64,000 nucleotides of DNA from Streptomyces dengpaensis (GCF_002946835.1 NZ_CP026652.1:7936001-8000000); one strand, 5' to 3'. Positions 35,058 to 45,714 are shown, counted from the first letter of the stretch. The notes: generated by a model from the sequence alone, not told the origin. A program made the numbers and translations.

Positions 35058-35322
35058 TGCAGCCTCCTGGGACGGTTGGGCGCGGTGGGGCGTGCGGGGG
35101 CCGAACGCGTCAGTGGTACCCGTAATCCGATGGCCCGTCAATCATGCGCAGGCCCAGGCGATTTCCCATGTCAGCGCTGGTTGCGAGCGTTTTCGTGGCG
35201 ACGGGCACCCGGCCTGCGGGGCGTCAGTGGAGTGGACCAATAATCCGAACGGGCGACGCCCGGACATGACGAAGGTCCGCGGTGCGCCGCTGTCCAGGCG
35301 CAACCGCGGACCCAAGTCCCCG

Positions 35323-36465
35323 TCAGCGAGTGCCGACCGCCGCTCGAACGGCCCGACGGGCCATCTGGCAGTCGTCGTGCAGCCGCCTCAGCAGCAGCCG
35401 CTGTTCCTCGCCGGACGGCGCAGCACCCGGGTGGGCCGCCGGTCCCGGTGCCGCCGGGGTCGTGTCGTGCATCGAACGCTGCACGGCCGTCTCGTACGTA
35501 CGGATCTCCCTGGTGAGGACGAGCATCAGGTTCACCAGGAACGCGTCCCGCGCGGCGGGCCCCGCCGACTGCGCGAGCTGGCTGATCTGCCGCCGGGCCG
35601 CGGTGGCGTCCCCGAGCACCGCCCACAGCGTCGCCAGGTCGTACCCCGGCAGATACCAGCCCGCGTGCTCCCAGTCCACCAGCACTGGACCTGCCGGTGA
35701 GAGGAGGATGTTCGACAGGAGCGCGTCGCCGTGACAGAACTGGCCCATGCCTTGTCGCCCTGCCGAGTGGGCGATTCCGTGCACCAGCTTCTGCAGATCG
35801 CCCATGTCCCGGTCCGTGAGCAGACCCAGCTCATGGAACCGGGAGATCCGCTCCGCGTAGTCCAGCGGGGCGTCGAACGTGCCCGCCGGTGGCCGCCACG
35901 CGTTCAGCCGGCAGATCGCGCCCAGCGCCGCCCGGATGTCCGCGCGGGGCGGAGCCTCGGCCGGATGCCGCTGCAGCGCGGCCACCCGGCCCGGCATCCG
36001 CTCGATCACCAAGGTGCAGTTGTCCGGATCCGCCGCGATCAGCCGCGGTACCCGGACCGGCGGCCGGTGCCGCACGAACGAGCGGTAGGCCGCTATTTCA
36101 TGCCGGATCCGGTCCGTCCAGATGGGGGAGTGGTCCAGTAAACACTTGGCGACGGCCGTGCTGCGCCCTGTCGTGCCGACGAGGAGCACGGAGCGCCCGC
36201 TGCGGCGCAGCACCTGGACCGGAGCGAACTCCGGGCAGATCCGGTGCACCGACGCGATCGCCGTGCGCAGCTGCGCGCCCTGAGGGCCGGACAAGTCGAG
36301 TCTCCCGCTGAGCGGCTGGGTGCCGAGCCCCGGAACGCGCCGCGTCCGGCCGGCCCCGAGCACGGGTGTCGCCTGACGCGCGGGGTCGAGGTAAGGGCCG
36401 CTGCCCGCAGGGCGGGGGTGCAGCGACCGGGGCGGAGCGGACACGGAGGACGATGCTGCGTACAT
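35323..36465 (-). CDS. Aminoglycoside-phosphotransferase-family kinase
   Basis: A 380-residue APH-fold kinase. The Brenner motif is [13 protein letters not shown] and the metal-binding Asp is in [19 protein letters not shown]; the N-lobe shows VAKCLLDH and [12 protein letters not shown] 36465 (AAGGGA upstream) gives [19 protein letters not shown]; the open frame to 36555 lacks an RBS. It is divergent from the NsdA-like regulator gene. A true resistance role is uncertain; many Streptomyces homologues have unknown small-molecule substrates. Confidence 0.8.
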   Translation of the reverse strand: MYAASSSVSAPPRSLHPRPAGSGPYLDPARQATPVLGAGRTRRVPGLGTQPLSGRLDLSGPQGAQLRTAIASVHRICPEFAPVQVLRRSGRSVLLVGTTGRSTAVAKCLLDHSPIWTDRIRHEIAAYRSFVRHRPPVRVPRLIAADPDNCTLVIERMPGRVAALQRHPAEAPPRADIRAALGAICRLNAWRPPAGTFDAPLDYAERISRFHELGLLTDRDMGDLQKLVHGIAHSAGRQGMGQFCHGDALLSNILLSPAGPVLVDWEHAGWYLPGYDLATLWAVLGDATAARRQISQLAQSAGPAARDAFLVNLMLVLTREIRTYETAVQRSMHDTTPAAPGPAAHPGAAPSGEEQRLLLRRLHDDCQMARRAVRAAVGTR

Positions 36466-36698
36466 GGGCGATACAGATCCCTTCGTGTGCCTGCGAGTTA
36501 CGGCGCTACCCGCCCCGGCCGCCCTGGTGCACCCTGGGGAATGTCCTTGAGGCAACCGGGTCGGGGTGGCGCGTTCCTACCTGACACCCGTTGCCCAGTG
36601 GCACACCATCTGGCGCACCCTGGCGAACCCTGGCGAATAGTCGCTCTGCAACTGACAGACGGTTACTGTCATTTCAGCCGAGAACCTGGGGGCTTGAC

Positions 36699-38198
36699 GT
36701 GAACGGACAACCCAACACCCGCCTGGCGGACCTGTTCGGCCTGGCCGGCTGGTCCAAGGGCGAGCTCGCGAGGATGGTCAACCGGCAGGCGGCGGCCATG
36801 GGCCACCCCCAACTGGCAACCGACACCTCGCGGGTGCGGCGTTGGATCGACATGGGAGAGATCCCGCGCGATCCGGTGCCGCGGGTGCTGGCGGCTCTTT
36901 TCACCGAGCGTCTCGGCCGTGTCGTGACCATCGAGGACCTCGGTCTGGTCCGGCACGGGCGCGTGGGGAAGCGGCAAGGCGGCGGGAGTGCGCAACATCC
37001 CGACGGAGTGCCGTGGGCGCCCGAGCGGACCGCCGCGGTCCTCACCGAATTCACGGGAATGGACCTCATGCTCAACCGACGCGGCTTGGTGGGCGCGGGT
37101 GCCGCGCTCGCCGCGGGATCCGCACTCAGCACGGCCATGCACGACTGGCTGCACACCGATCCGGCCCTCACCGCCGACTCTCCCCAATTCGACGACCCCC
37201 TGCACGCCGACCCCGCTGGGTTCGACCGTTACGAGGCCGCCCCCATCGGGTCGCAGGAGATCGAGGAACTGGAGCGCTCGGTCGAGGTGTTCCGGGCCTG
37301 GGACGCCGCCCGCGGCGGCGGGCTCCAGCGCAAGGCTGTGGTGGGCCAGCTCAACGAAGTGGGAGGCATGCTCTCCTACCGACACCCCGACCATCTGCAG
37401 CGGCGCCTGTGGGGCGTCGCCGCCAACCTCGCCGTCCTCGCGGGCTGGATGTCGCACGACGTCGGCCTGGAGCCCACGGCTCAGAAGTACTTCGTCATCG
37501 CCGCCCACGCGGCCCGTGAGGGCGGTGACCGGCCGCGCGCCGGGGAGGCGCTCTCACGAGCGGCTCGCCAGATGGTGCACCTGGGCCGGCCCGACGACGC
37601 ACTCGACCTCATGAAACTCGCCAAGTCCGGTTCCGGCGACGAGACGCTGCCCCGCACCCGGGCCATGCTCTACACCATCGAGGCCTGGGCACAGGCGTCC
37701 ATGGGCAAGGGCCAGGCCATGCGGCGCACCCTCGGGCAGGCGGAGGACCTGTTCGTCTCCGACCGGGGCGACGTGCCTCCGCCGAGCTGGATGCAGCTGT
37801 TCGACGAGGCCGACCTGCACGGCATGCAGGCCCTCGCCTACCGCACTCTCGCCGAACACGAGCCGACCGCGGCCGTCACCGCGCAGCGCCATGCGAAGGA
37901 GGCGCTCAAGCTGCGCGAGTCGGGCCGGGACCGGTCACAGATCTTCGACCACCTCTCCCTCGCCTCCGCCTGCTTCATCGCCGACGATCCCGAACAGGCC
38001 GACCGATACGCGCGACTGGCCCTGACGTCGATGGGGGCCAACTCCTCCCACCGCACCTGGGACCGGCTGCGCGAGATGTACCGGCTCACCGGGCAGTACT
38101 CCAACTATCCGAAGATCCACGACCTGCGTGAGGAGATCAAACTAGCTCTTCCCAAGGGCTCGTTGAAGCCCAGGGGCGGCAACAGCGCGCGGGCGTAA
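36699..38198 (+). CDS. NsdA-like developmental/antibiotic repressor
   Basis: A 499-residue protein strongly resembling NsdA/NsdB of Streptomyces, negative regulators of sporulation and antibiotic production. The N-terminus LFGLAGWSKGELARMVNRQA, the HTH-like TDTSRVRRWIDMGEIPRDPV, ERLGRVVTIEDLGLVRHGR and TAAVLTEFTGMDLMLNRRG are family signatures; the rest is TPR-like. GTG 36699 was chosen because it gives the typical N-terminus (MNGQPNTRLADLF); an upstream ATG at 36591 would add 36 atypical residues. Confidence 0.85.
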   Translation: MNGQPNTRLADLFGLAGWSKGELARMVNRQAAAMGHPQLATDTSRVRRWIDMGEIPRDPVPRVLAALFTERLGRVVTIEDLGLVRHGRVGKRQGGGSAQHPDGVPWAPERTAAVLTEFTGMDLMLNRRGLVGAGAALAAGSALSTAMHDWLHTDPALTADSPQFDDPLHADPAGFDRYEAAPIGSQEIEELERSVEVFRAWDAARGGGLQRKAVVGQLNEVGGMLSYRHPDHLQRRLWGVAANLAVLAGWMSHDVGLEPTAQKYFVIAAHAAREGGDRPRAGEALSRAARQMVHLGRPDDALDLMKLAKSGSGDETLPRTRAMLYTIEAWAQASMGKGQAMRRTLGQAEDLFVSDRGDVPPPSWMQLFDEADLHGMQALAYRTLAEHEPTAAVTAQRHAKEALKLRESGRDRSQIFDHLSLASACFIADDPEQADRYARLALTSMGANSSHRTWDRLREMYRLTGQYSNYPKIHDLREEIKLALPKGSLKPRGGNSARA

Positions 38199-38302
38199 GG
38201 GGGGCCGTGTCGCACCGCGGGTTGGCTTCCGGGGCGTTACCCCGACTGGCCAAGGACGACTCGCCTTCCAGGGGCGTGGTGTGATCCCGGCGGGCAAGGG
38301 CG

Positions 38303-39724
38303 TCAGGAGCCGACCCGGGCGATGAGCACGCAGGCGTCGTCCTCGCGCTCGGTCTCTCCGAACTCCTCGACAACCATCCGTACACAGTCCCGGGCCGTAG
38401 GGGCCCCGTCGAAGCGCGGGGCCAGGTCTAGCAGCCTCTGGGCGGCCGCTGTTCCCCTGCGCCGCGGCACCAGTCCGTCGGTGCGCAGGAGCAGAAGGTC
38501 GCCCTCTTCGAGGGGCTCCTCGGCCTGCCCGTAGACGGCACCCGATGTCGCTCCGAGCAGCACGCCGTCCGGTGCGGCCAGCGCGCGCCCCGTCCCGTTG
38601 CGGAACAGCAGCGGGGCGGGGTGTCCTGCTTGTGCCCAGCTGAGGGTGCGGGTCTCGGGCCGGTAGCGGCAGCAGACGGCGCCGGCGAGGGTCGGCTGGA
38701 CGGAGGCGTCCAGGAGCTGGTTGAGCAAGGAAAGGAGCCGGCCCGGCTGGGTGCCTGTCACGGCCATGCCGCGCAGGGTGCCGAGCAGCAGCGGCATGCC
38801 CGAGGTCACGGCGACTCCGTGGCCGGTGAGGTCGCCGACGCTCAACAGGGTGTCCCCGTCGGGCAGTTCGAGGGCGTCGTGCCAGTCGCCGCCGGTCAGT
38901 GCGCCGGTCGTCGACGGCAGATAGTGGGTGGCGAGGTCGAGGGTCCCGGGACCTCGCCGCGGGAGCCGCAGGGAGTCACGCCACGGCGGCAGCACGTCCT
39001 CCATCGGCTCGACGGTGAGCCGGTGCTCGGCCAGTTCGATCTGCCGCTCGCGCTGCAGCGAGTCACGGGTCTCGCTCACCGTCCGCTGGCTGAGGCGCAG
39101 TTCGCTGATGTCGCGCAGCACGGCCCACATCGAGGCGGTGCTGCCTTCGGCGTCGAGCACGGGCTCGCCCATCATGTGCACGGTCCGCATCCCGCCGTCG
39201 GGGCGCGCTATGCGGAACTCTCCGTCGATGGGCTTGGCGTCGATCAGGCAGTTCGTGACCATCGCCGTCAGCATCGGCCGGTCCTCGTCGAGCACCACCG
39301 AGGGCAGTTCGTCGAGCGTGAGCGGCGCAGCGGCGGGGTCGCGGCCCAGGATCTGATAGAGCTCACCGGACCAACTGGCCTCGTCCGTCAGCAGGTTCCA
39401 CTCGGCGCTGCCGACCCGGCTCAGCAGCGAGCCGCGCCGGGGTGCGGGCGGCACGGCGGATCCGGCTGCGGGTTGGACGGGCGCGGGCGGCGGTCCGTCC
39501 CGCAGCTGGGCCAAGTGCTCGTCGAGGTCGCTGAGTTGATGCAACGCCAGGTTGCACAGTGCGCGCTGCCAGCGTCCCTGCGGGTCCGTGTGGTCGGCGG
39601 GAGCCTCACGCCGTACGGCGTCCACCTCGCCGCGCAGCCGCCGCGTCTGCGAGATGAGCGCGTCGACCGTGCCGCGCCGGGGCGGCTGTGCGGCTGTGCG
39701 GTCCGCAGAGAGATGGGAGGGCAT
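38303..39724 (-). CDS. PAS-SpoIIE protein serine phosphatase
   Basis: A 473-residue PP2C-type phosphatase. A PAS domain (about 105-215: WNLLTDEASWSGELYQILGR, GEFRIARPDGGMRTVHMM) precedes the SpoIIE domain, whose metal-binding motifs are GALTGGDWHDALEL, LLSVGDLTGHGVAVTSGMP and the late ETEREDDACVLIARVG. Such phosphatases dephosphorylate anti-sigma antagonists to release SigB-like factors (family knowledge). ATG 39724 has GGAG upstream. No anti-sigma partner is adjacent. Confidence 0.88.
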   Translation of the reverse strand: MPSHLSADRTAAQPPRRGTVDALISQTRRLRGEVDAVRREAPADHTDPQGRWQRALCNLALHQLSDLDEHLAQLRDGPPPAPVQPAAGSAVPPAPRRGSLLSRVGSAEWNLLTDEASWSGELYQILGRDPAAAPLTLDELPSVVLDEDRPMLTAMVTNCLIDAKPIDGEFRIARPDGGMRTVHMMGEPVLDAEGSTASMWAVLRDISELRLSQRTVSETRDSLQRERQIELAEHRLTVEPMEDVLPPWRDSLRLPRRGPGTLDLATHYLPSTTGALTGGDWHDALELPDGDTLLSVGDLTGHGVAVTSGMPLLLGTLRGMAVTGTQPGRLLSLLNQLLDASVQPTLAGAVCCRYRPETRTLSWAQAGHPAPLLFRNGTGRALAAPDGVLLGATSGAVYGQAEEPLEEGDLLLLRTDGLVPRRRGTAAAQRLLDLAPRFDGAPTARDCVRMVVEEFGETEREDDACVLIARVGS

Positions 39725-39772
39725 GACGTACTCCGAGGGGGGACGGTACGACCAAGGCTGTCGGAAGAACCG

Positions 39773-39925
39773 TTACGACTGTCGCACAGCCTGCCACGCG
39801 CTGTAAGGGATTTGGCAACACACGATCCGGTGGTGCTTCCGGCATATGCCGTAGTCCTCGCGGGCCAGGTGTGTGGGTCCGATTCGGTACGCGTCCGGCG
39901 TGGTCAAGTCGTAGGCAGCGTACGT
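39773..39925 (-). CDS. Possible small ORF upstream of the SpoIIE gene
   Basis: About 50 codons ending at 39773 read TYAAYDLTTPDAYRIGPTHL and YGICRKHHRIVCCQIP with good third-position GC. No clear start codon with an RBS is visible, and the family is unknown to me. It may be a remnant. Otherwise the 338 bp between 39724 and 40064 hold nothing I recognise. Confidence 0.25.
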   Translation of the reverse strand, partial: TYAAYDLTTPDAYRIGPTHLAREDYGICRKHHRIVCCQIPYSAWQAVRQS

Positions 39926-40063
39926 GACTTGATGGTCTGTCGAGGCCAGGGCGCTAGGCGCGCCTGCCCTTCGCCCTCCAGTTCGAGGGGCGTTTGTGCG
40001 AGGCCTTCTCTCCTGTGGGATCTGGCGTGCATCTCCTGTGGAACTGGCGTGCACTCTCCCGGT

Positions 40064-40792
40064 TCACAGTGAGCGTACGAAGTCCTTCACGTCGGCGTCG
40101 TAGAGAGTGGCCGGGTTGATCCCCATCGAGCTGAAGTTGCCCTCGATCTCCAGGCTGACCAGGCCGTGCAGACGGGCCCACAGCAGGGTGGTCCGCGCGG
40201 CGACCGCCTCTGTCACGTCCTCGATCGCGTGGCGCTTCATCCACTCCCGGAACTGCGCTGCCGAGCCGTCCGGGGCAGGCGTCCCCGGCTTCGCGAGCGC
40301 GCTCACGACGTCCAGTACGACACTTATGGCGGGCTGCGAGGCCTCGACCAGGCTCGTGGACTGGGCGTCGTAACCCTGAAGGGGCGCCCGGAAGAGGAGC
40401 CGGTAGCGGTGCGGCTCGGCCAGCGCCCAGGCGCGATAGGCCCGGGTGACCGAGGTCAGACGGGCGACCGCGTCCGGCGCGTCGGCCTCGGCCGCCTGGG
40501 CGAGGGCGGACGCCAGGTCGCCGTAGGCGTCGATGACCAGCTCGGTGAGCAGGCTGTCCCGGTTGGCGAAATAGCGGCAGAGGGCGGGTCCTGTCATGCC
40601 CAGCTGCTTGGCGATGGCGTTGAGGGACAGGGCCTCCGGGCCGCCGGTGGCCAGCTGCTCGAGCGCCGCCGCCTTTACCTCCTGTCGTACCTGCGCGCGG
40701 AACCGGTCGCGCGGGCCCGTTCCGGCACCGTCACCGGCAAGGTGATCCTCGTACCGGACCCGGCGGACGACGCGCCGGAAGCCGAGTGACAT
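40064..40792 (-). CDS. TetR-family regulator
   Basis: A 242-residue TetR regulator. The HTH is EALSLNAIAKQLGMTGPALC followed by RYFANRDSLLTELVIDAYGD; the C-terminal ligand domain contains ARLTSVTRAYRAWALAEPHR and YRLLFRAP, as in the WHG-type TetR C-terminal domain. The first 30 residues (RRVVRRVRYEDHLAGDGAG) are an extension, so the true start may lie downstream. No divergent target gene is adjacent, so the regulon is unclear. Confidence 0.85.
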   Translation of the reverse strand: MSLGFRRVVRRVRYEDHLAGDGAGTGPRDRFRAQVRQEVKAAALEQLATGGPEALSLNAIAKQLGMTGPALCRYFANRDSLLTELVIDAYGDLASALAQAAEADAPDAVARLTSVTRAYRAWALAEPHRYRLLFRAPLQGYDAQSTSLVEASQPAISVVLDVVSALAKPGTPAPDGSAAQFREWMKRHAIEDVTEAVAARTTLLWARLHGLVSLEIEGNFSSMGINPATLYDADVKDFVRSL

Positions 40793-40996
40793 CGCCCCTC
40801 GGGGTGAGCGAGCTCCCTACCGGGACCGGACGGGCCGCGCGTCGGCGGACCAGCCGCGGTCTGCCTTCACCGCCGCCCCAGCGACCGCCTCACCACCACG
40901 CCCGGCACATTCCGCGCCGCCCGCGGAACAACCCCCCGCTGTCGCGCCTGGCGCTCGTACTCCCACGTCCGGGGCGCCGGCCGTCAGCCACGTCCG

Positions 40997-42010
40997 TCAC
41001 GCGTAGAGGGCGGGGCGCGGGGCGAGTTCGACGGTCACCCGGCCTCCGTGCTCGAGCGACAGGACCCCCGCCTCGGCGACGGCGGACGCCGCGTACCCGT
41101 CCCAGGCGCTGGGCCCGGTGACGCGGCCCTCCCGGGTGGCGTCCACCCAGGCCTGCACCTCGCGGTCGTACGCGTCGGCGAACCGTACGAGGTAGTCCTG
41201 CGCGACCTCCTCGTAGGCACCACTGGCCGTCGTCACGACCATCGCGTGCTCGTCCCCGATCCGCGCGCTCCCGCTCTCGCAGACCGCCTCGCACCGCACC
41301 TGGTAGCCGAAGCCGGAGTTCACGAAGACCTCGACGTCGACCAGGGCGCCGTCCGCGGTCTCGAACAGCACGAACTGGGGGTCGAGCAGGCCCTCGGGGG
41401 CAGGTGAGGACGGGCGCGGGCGCAGCACGGTGACCGCCGTCAGCTCCTGGCCGAGCAGCCAGCGGGCCGCGTCGATCTCGTGCGACGCGGAGCTGTTGAC
41501 CAGCATCTCCGAGGTGAAGCCGGGAGGGGACGACACATTGCGGTGCGTGCAGTGCAGCATCAGCGGACGGCCCAACCGCCCGCTGTCCAACAGGGACTTG
41601 AGCCGCTGGTACTCGGCGTCGTACCGGCGCATGAAGCCGACCTGCGTCAGCCGCCGGCCGAGCCGCGCCTCGGACTCCACCACGCGCAGCGCCCCGGCCG
41701 ACTCCGGCACCAGCGGCTTCTCGCACAGCACCGGCAGACCGCGCTCGAAGGCCGCGAGCAGCGCCTCCTCGTGCGCGGGTCCGGGGGAGGCGATCAACAC
41801 CGCCTGTACGCCGGGCGCGTCGAGCGCGGCCGTCACCTCGGCATGGACCGCTACGCCGTCGATTCCGGCCACGGCGTTCTTGGCCCGGTCGGTCTCCGGG
41901 TCCGCCACCGCGGCGACCCGCGCGCCACTCACGACCCGGTCGATCCGCCGTATGTGGTCGGCCCCCATGTGCCCGGCACCCAGGACCGCCACACCCACCA
42001 GTTCACTCAC
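40997..42010 (-). CDS. Gfo/Idh/MocA-family oxidoreductase (inositol 2-dehydrogenase-like)
   Basis: A 337-residue NAD(P)-dependent sugar/polyol dehydrogenase. The Rossmann motif is [17 protein letters not shown], and the conserved catalytic-site strings are [12 protein letters not shown] (EKP Lys), [16 protein letters not shown] and [16 protein letters not shown] (His). These match IolG-like enzymes acting on inositol or related sugars. I prefer GTG 42010 because GGGAG lies 10 nt upstream; the alternative GTG 42019 would have the RBS touching it. It stands alone, without other iol genes nearby. Confidence 0.85.
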   Translation of the reverse strand: MSELVGVAVLGAGHMGADHIRRIDRVVSGARVAAVADPETDRAKNAVAGIDGVAVHAEVTAALDAPGVQAVLIASPGPAHEEALLAAFERGLPVLCEKPLVPESAGALRVVESEARLGRRLTQVGFMRRYDAEYQRLKSLLDSGRLGRPLMLHCTHRNVSSPPGFTSEMLVNSSASHEIDAARWLLGQELTAVTVLRPRPSSPAPEGLLDPQFVLFETADGALVDVEVFVNSGFGYQVRCEAVCESGSARIGDEHAMVVTTASGAYEEVAQDYLVRFADAYDREVQAWVDATREGRVTGPSAWDGYAASAVAEAGVLSLEHGGRVTVELAPRPALYA

Positions 42011-42098
42011 GCTCCGCACGCTCCCGCCGACAGCTCAACGCACCCCTTGCGATCAACAGCTCAACGCAAGCCTTGCGGGCCATTGTCGGCCGGAGAGA

Positions 42099-43193
42099 TC
42101 AGTAACGCAGTACCCCGGCAATGCCTTTCGCGTCCGCGAGGCTGCCGTCGGGCACGAAGCGGACCTCGGCGCCGGTCTCCAGACACTGTTCGACGATCTC
42201 GTCGACGATGTCGTCGCGGGAGTCCAGGTCACCGCTCTCGGCCGGGACGAGATGGTCGCCGTCGTCGCGCACGGTCACGCGGTAGTTCTCCTCGACGGCG
42301 AGCAGCTGGATCCGGCCGTCGGAGGCGCTCTGCCAGACTTCGTCGACCCCCGCGGCGAACGCCTTGCGCCCGCGGGCCGTTTCGAGTTCCCGGGTCACCT
42401 CGTCGGTGTGCTTCCTCTCCTCGGCGGTGATCAGCGGACGTACCGCCTGCCACACGGCGTCGGGGGTGCCGTGTGCGAGGCCGCCGTGCGGGATGTGGAC
42501 CGCGTCCTTGCTGACCGTGCTGATCTCGTCGAGGAAGGAGAGGGCCGCGGTCTCTCCGGTGATGTACAGCGGTCGCGGATTCTGGCGCAGGACGGCGCTC
42601 ACGGCCGCGTCCGCCTCGCGCAGGAAGCGGCGGGTGTCCTCGTCGCGGAAGGTGCTCGGCACGTCGCCGATCCGCTCCTTGCGCTCCACGTCGACATCTT
42701 CGAGGTCCCTGGTCAGCGGGAAACCGCCCGAGTGGTCCTCGACGACATGACCGGCGCCGCCGCTCCACAGCGTGACCCGGTCGGCCGACACCGCGAGCAC
42801 CCAGAACGGCCGATCGGAGGCCTGTGCGGCGACCAGGTTGCGGGTCAGGAAGGTGTCCGAGAGCACCACGCGCTCGGGCACGGTGCGCGCCAGCGACCAG
42901 ACCTGGTGCTCGCCCGGCGCCGCGAAGATCGCCAGACCGTCCTCGGCGTGCGCCAGATCGACCTCGGCCAGCGCCTGTTCGAGCTGGTCGATGACATCGG
43001 TACGCCGCTCGCGGGTGACTGAGGGATCGGCCTCCAGCTGCTTCTTGGCCTCGGTCACCACATTGCGCAGCCGGACCGGATCCTGAGCGTTGTCGGGCTC
43101 GCGGCGATGCGTCGGCGTCAGCACCGACACCGCCGGATAGGGCCGCGGCCTGCGTAGCTCGGTGAGGGTCGCGGGGTTGAGTGCGTGCTCCAT
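42099..43193 (-). CDS. baeRF3-family (archaeo-eukaryotic release factor-like) protein
   Basis: A 364-residue protein of the bacterial archaeo-eukaryotic release factor family 3. It opens AVSVLTPTHRREPDNAQDPV followed by RLRNVVTEAKKQLEADPSVT, and has FWVLAVSADRVTLWSGGAGH and ADAAVSAVLRQNPRPLYITG, typical of the family. Members are proposed to act on ribosomes or in stress hibernation (family knowledge). ATG 43193 gives MEHALNPATLTEL. It is divergent from the arginine-pathway genes across an AT-rich 150-bp gap. The function here is not established. Confidence 0.82.
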   Translation of the reverse strand: MEHALNPATLTELRRPRPYPAVSVLTPTHRREPDNAQDPVRLRNVVTEAKKQLEADPSVTRERRTDVIDQLEQALAEVDLAHAEDGLAIFAAPGEHQVWSLARTVPERVVLSDTFLTRNLVAAQASDRPFWVLAVSADRVTLWSGGAGHVVEDHSGGFPLTRDLEDVDVERKERIGDVPSTFRDEDTRRFLREADAAVSAVLRQNPRPLYITGETAALSFLDEISTVSKDAVHIPHGGLAHGTPDAVWQAVRPLITAEERKHTDEVTRELETARGRKAFAAGVDEVWQSASDGRIQLLAVEENYRVTVRDDGDHLVPAESGDLDSRDDIVDEIVEQCLETGAEVRFVPDGSLADAKGIAGVLRY

Positions 43194-43343
43194 ACCAGCA
43201 CCATAGGACCGATTCGCGTAACGGGCATTCGATGCACAGATCGGGCATTTGGTGTATTTGATTGCTAACGTCGATCGGGTCGCCAGATGACGTTCCCCGC
43301 ATCGAGATCGCCGTACGACGATGCCCGTCTCCGCAGGACGCCC

Positions 43344-44333
43344 ATGACGCAGGCCGACACGGAAACCCAGGCGCCGCCGGCCGCCAAACTGACGCTGCTG
43401 ACCCTCATCACCATGGTCGTCGGCTCGATGGTCGGTGCCGGGGTCTTCTCGCTGCCGGGGCGCTTCGCCCAGGAGACGGGCGTGGCCGGTGCCCTGATCG
43501 CCTGGACGGTCGCCGGTGCCGGGATGCTGATGCTCGCCTTCGTCTTCCAGCGGCTGGCCATCCGCCGCCCCGACCTCGACGGGAGTGTCTACTCCCGGCA
43601 CGCCAGACGCCGCGAGGATGTCGGCCGGGCGACCGTCCTCGGTTTCCTGAGTGTCTTCGCCGTCTTCGCCTCGGTCACGATCGTGTCGTACGGGCTGATG
43701 CCCATGGGTGAGATCGCCGAACTGCGGCAGCCCTCCATGGCGGGAGTCCTGGAGCACGCCGTCGGCACCTGGGGGAAGGTCTTCGTCAGTGTCGGCCTGA
43801 TCATCTCGGTGCTCGGTGCCTATCTCGCCTGGACGCTGATGTCGGCCGAGGTGCTGTTCGCCGCCGCCAAGGACGACGACATGCCGCGTTTCCTGGGCCG
43901 CTCCACCGCGGCCGATGTGCCGGTGCCCGCGCTGCTGATGACGACACTGCTCACCCAAGCCGTGCTGGTCGTCACGCCGTTCACGCAGGACGCGTTCAAC
44001 TTCGCGCTGGACCTGACCAGCGCGCTGACGCCGATTCCGTTCCTGCTGGCGGCGGCCTTCGCCGTGAAGATCGCGCGCGGGCGGCTCAGCGGTGACCTCG
44101 TCATCGCCTTGCTCGCCACGGTTTCCACCGTGTTCCTGCTTTACGCGGCCGGGCTGAAATACCTCCTCGTCTCCTTCATCATCTACGCGCCCGCCACGGT
44201 CCTGTTCATGATGGCCCGGCGCGAGCAGGGCCGACGGCTGTTCTCGCCGCGTGAACTCGTCATCCTCGTCGTCTCGGTCGCGGGCGCGGCCCTGGGGATC
44301 ACCGCCCTGGCGCTGGGCTGGATCAGCCTCTGA
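43344..44333 (+). pseudogene. ArcD/APA-type amino acid antiporter with internal in-frame deletion
   Basis: The 329-residue frame begins as a basic amino acid/polyamine antiporter (LTLITMVVGSMVGAGVFSLP, AFVFQRLAIRRPDLDGSVYS). It then jumps straight to the mid-protein sequence RHARRREDVGRATVLGFLSV. In intact ArcD-type proteins of about 460-480 residues, some 130 residues (several transmembrane helices) lie between GVYSY and SRRAARRSDVGRATVLG. The later helices are present (LSAEVLFAAAKDDDMPRFLG-like AEVLFAAAKDDDMPRF, TSALTPIPFLLAAAFAVKI). The frame is open, so the product may be made but is unlikely to transport. ATG 43344 has AGGA upstream. It is followed by arginine deiminase, its natural partner. 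Confidence 0.78.
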
Positions 44334-44396
44334 TCCGTCCCGGCCAGTCAGACCGTACGGCCTGTCCGACCTGTCCGACCTGGAGAAAGGCACACC

Positions 44397-45659
44397 GTGA
44401 GCAGCCAAGACACCGCGAGCCGTCCGGCGTACGGCGTCCACTCCGAGGTCGGCAGACTGCGCAAGGTGCTGGTCTGCGCGCCCGGCCTCGCGCACCGCCG
44501 GCTCACCCCCACCAACTCCGACGACCTGCTCTTCGACGATGTGATGTGGGTGGAGAACGCCCAGCGCGACCACGCCGACTTCGTCGACAAGCTGCGCGAG
44601 CGCGGCGTGGACGTCGTGGAGCTGCACGACCTGCTCGCGCAGACGATGGCGATCCCGGTGGCCAAAGACTGGCTCCTGGACCGGAAGATCATCGCGAACG
44701 AGGTCGGACTCGGACTCATCGACGACACCCGGGCCTTCCTGGAAACCCTCGAACCCGCCCGGCTCGCCCAGTACTTGATCGGCGGTCTGGCCACCGCCGA
44801 TCTGCCGGACGGGTTCCGCTCCGGCTATCTCGCGCTGGCCCGTGAGTCGACCGGCGGACGCGCCTACCTGATGCCTCCGCTGCCCAACACCCTCTACACC
44901 CGCGACACGACATGCTGGCTGTACGACGGCCTCACGCTCAACCCGCTCTACTGGCCCGCCCGGCACGACGAGACGCTCCTGATGAAGGCGGTCTACATCT
45001 TCCATCCGGACTTCGCCGGCTCCACCGTGTGGTGGGGCGACCCCGAACGGGACTGGGGCGAGGCCACGTTCGAGGGCGGCGACATCATGCCGGTCGGCAA
45101 CGGAATCGTGCTCATGGGTATGAGCGAGCGGACCTCACGGCAGGCCATCACCCAGGTCGCGGCCGCGTTGTTCCGGAACGGGGCCGCCGAGCGTGTCATC
45201 GTCGCGGGCATGCCGAAGCTGCGCTCCGCGATGCACCTCGACACCGTCTTCACCTTCGCCGACCGCGACGTGGTCACTCTCTACCCGACCATCATGGACG
45301 CGGTCCACACCTTCTCCCTCCGCCCGAGCGACAAGGCCCCCGGGTTCGAACTCACCGACGAGGGCTCGCGTCCCTTCACCGACGTCGTCGCGAAGGCGCT
45401 CGGGCTGTCCGAGCTGCGGGTCGTCGAGACGGGCGGCGATGTGTACGCCTCCGAGCGGCAGCAGTGGGACAGCGGCAACAACGCCGTCGCCCTGGAACCC
45501 GGCGTGGTGATCACCTACGACCGCAACACCCAGACCAACACGCTGCTGCGGGAGGCCGGCATCGAGGTCATCACCATCGTCGGCGCCGAACTCGGACGGG
45601 GCAGGGGCGGCGGCCACTGCATGACCTGCCCCATCGTGCGGGACCCCATGGACTTCTGA
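44397..45659 (+). CDS. arcA: Arginine deiminase
   Basis: A 420-residue arginine deiminase, converting arginine to citrulline and ammonia in the first step of the ADI pathway. Active-site motifs: [15 protein letters not shown] (substrate Asp region), [17 protein letters not shown] (EGGD), [16 protein letters not shown] (His/Asp) and the nucleophile [15 protein letters not shown] with Cys at about 408. GTG 44397 follows GGAGAAAGG. It lies 63 bp downstream of the deleted antiporter gene, probably in one operon. Carbamate kinase and ornithine carbamoyltransferase genes are not in the window. Confidence 0.93.
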   Translation: MSSQDTASRPAYGVHSEVGRLRKVLVCAPGLAHRRLTPTNSDDLLFDDVMWVENAQRDHADFVDKLRERGVDVVELHDLLAQTMAIPVAKDWLLDRKIIANEVGLGLIDDTRAFLETLEPARLAQYLIGGLATADLPDGFRSGYLALARESTGGRAYLMPPLPNTLYTRDTTCWLYDGLTLNPLYWPARHDETLLMKAVYIFHPDFAGSTVWWGDPERDWGEATFEGGDIMPVGNGIVLMGMSERTSRQAITQVAAALFRNGAAERVIVAGMPKLRSAMHLDTVFTFADRDVVTLYPTIMDAVHTFSLRPSDKAPGFELTDEGSRPFTDVVAKALGLSELRVVETGGDVYASERQQWDSGNNAVALEPGVVITYDRNTQTNTLLREAGIEVITIVGAELGRGRGGGHCMTCPIVRDPMDF

Positions 45660-45674
45660 CCGTCAGCCCCCGGA

Positions 45675-45714
45675 TTGCCTCGGACGGCCTCGGATCGCCT
45701 CGGACGGCCTCCGG
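45675..45714. repeat. Two 20-bp direct repeats
   Basis: TTGCCTCGGACGGCCTCGGA (45675-45694) is followed by TCGCCTCGGACGGCCTCCGG (45695-45714). They lie between arcA and the asparagine synthetase remnant, near the junction where the latter's homology begins. Confidence 0.7.

Noticed and set aside
36591..36698. Upstream ATG start for the NsdA-like gene
   Set aside because: It adds 36 residues unlike the family; GTG 36699 gives the conserved N-terminus.
39773..40054. Full 93-codon protein upstream of the SpoIIE gene
   Set aside because: The first 40 codons look non-coding and there is no RBS; kept only as a low-confidence short frame.
42099..45005. A 968-codon open frame antisense to arginine deiminase and the antiporter
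   Set aside because: Only its C-terminal 364 codons (the baeRF3 gene) have protein-like sequence; the rest is low-complexity shadow of high-GC3 genes on the other strand.
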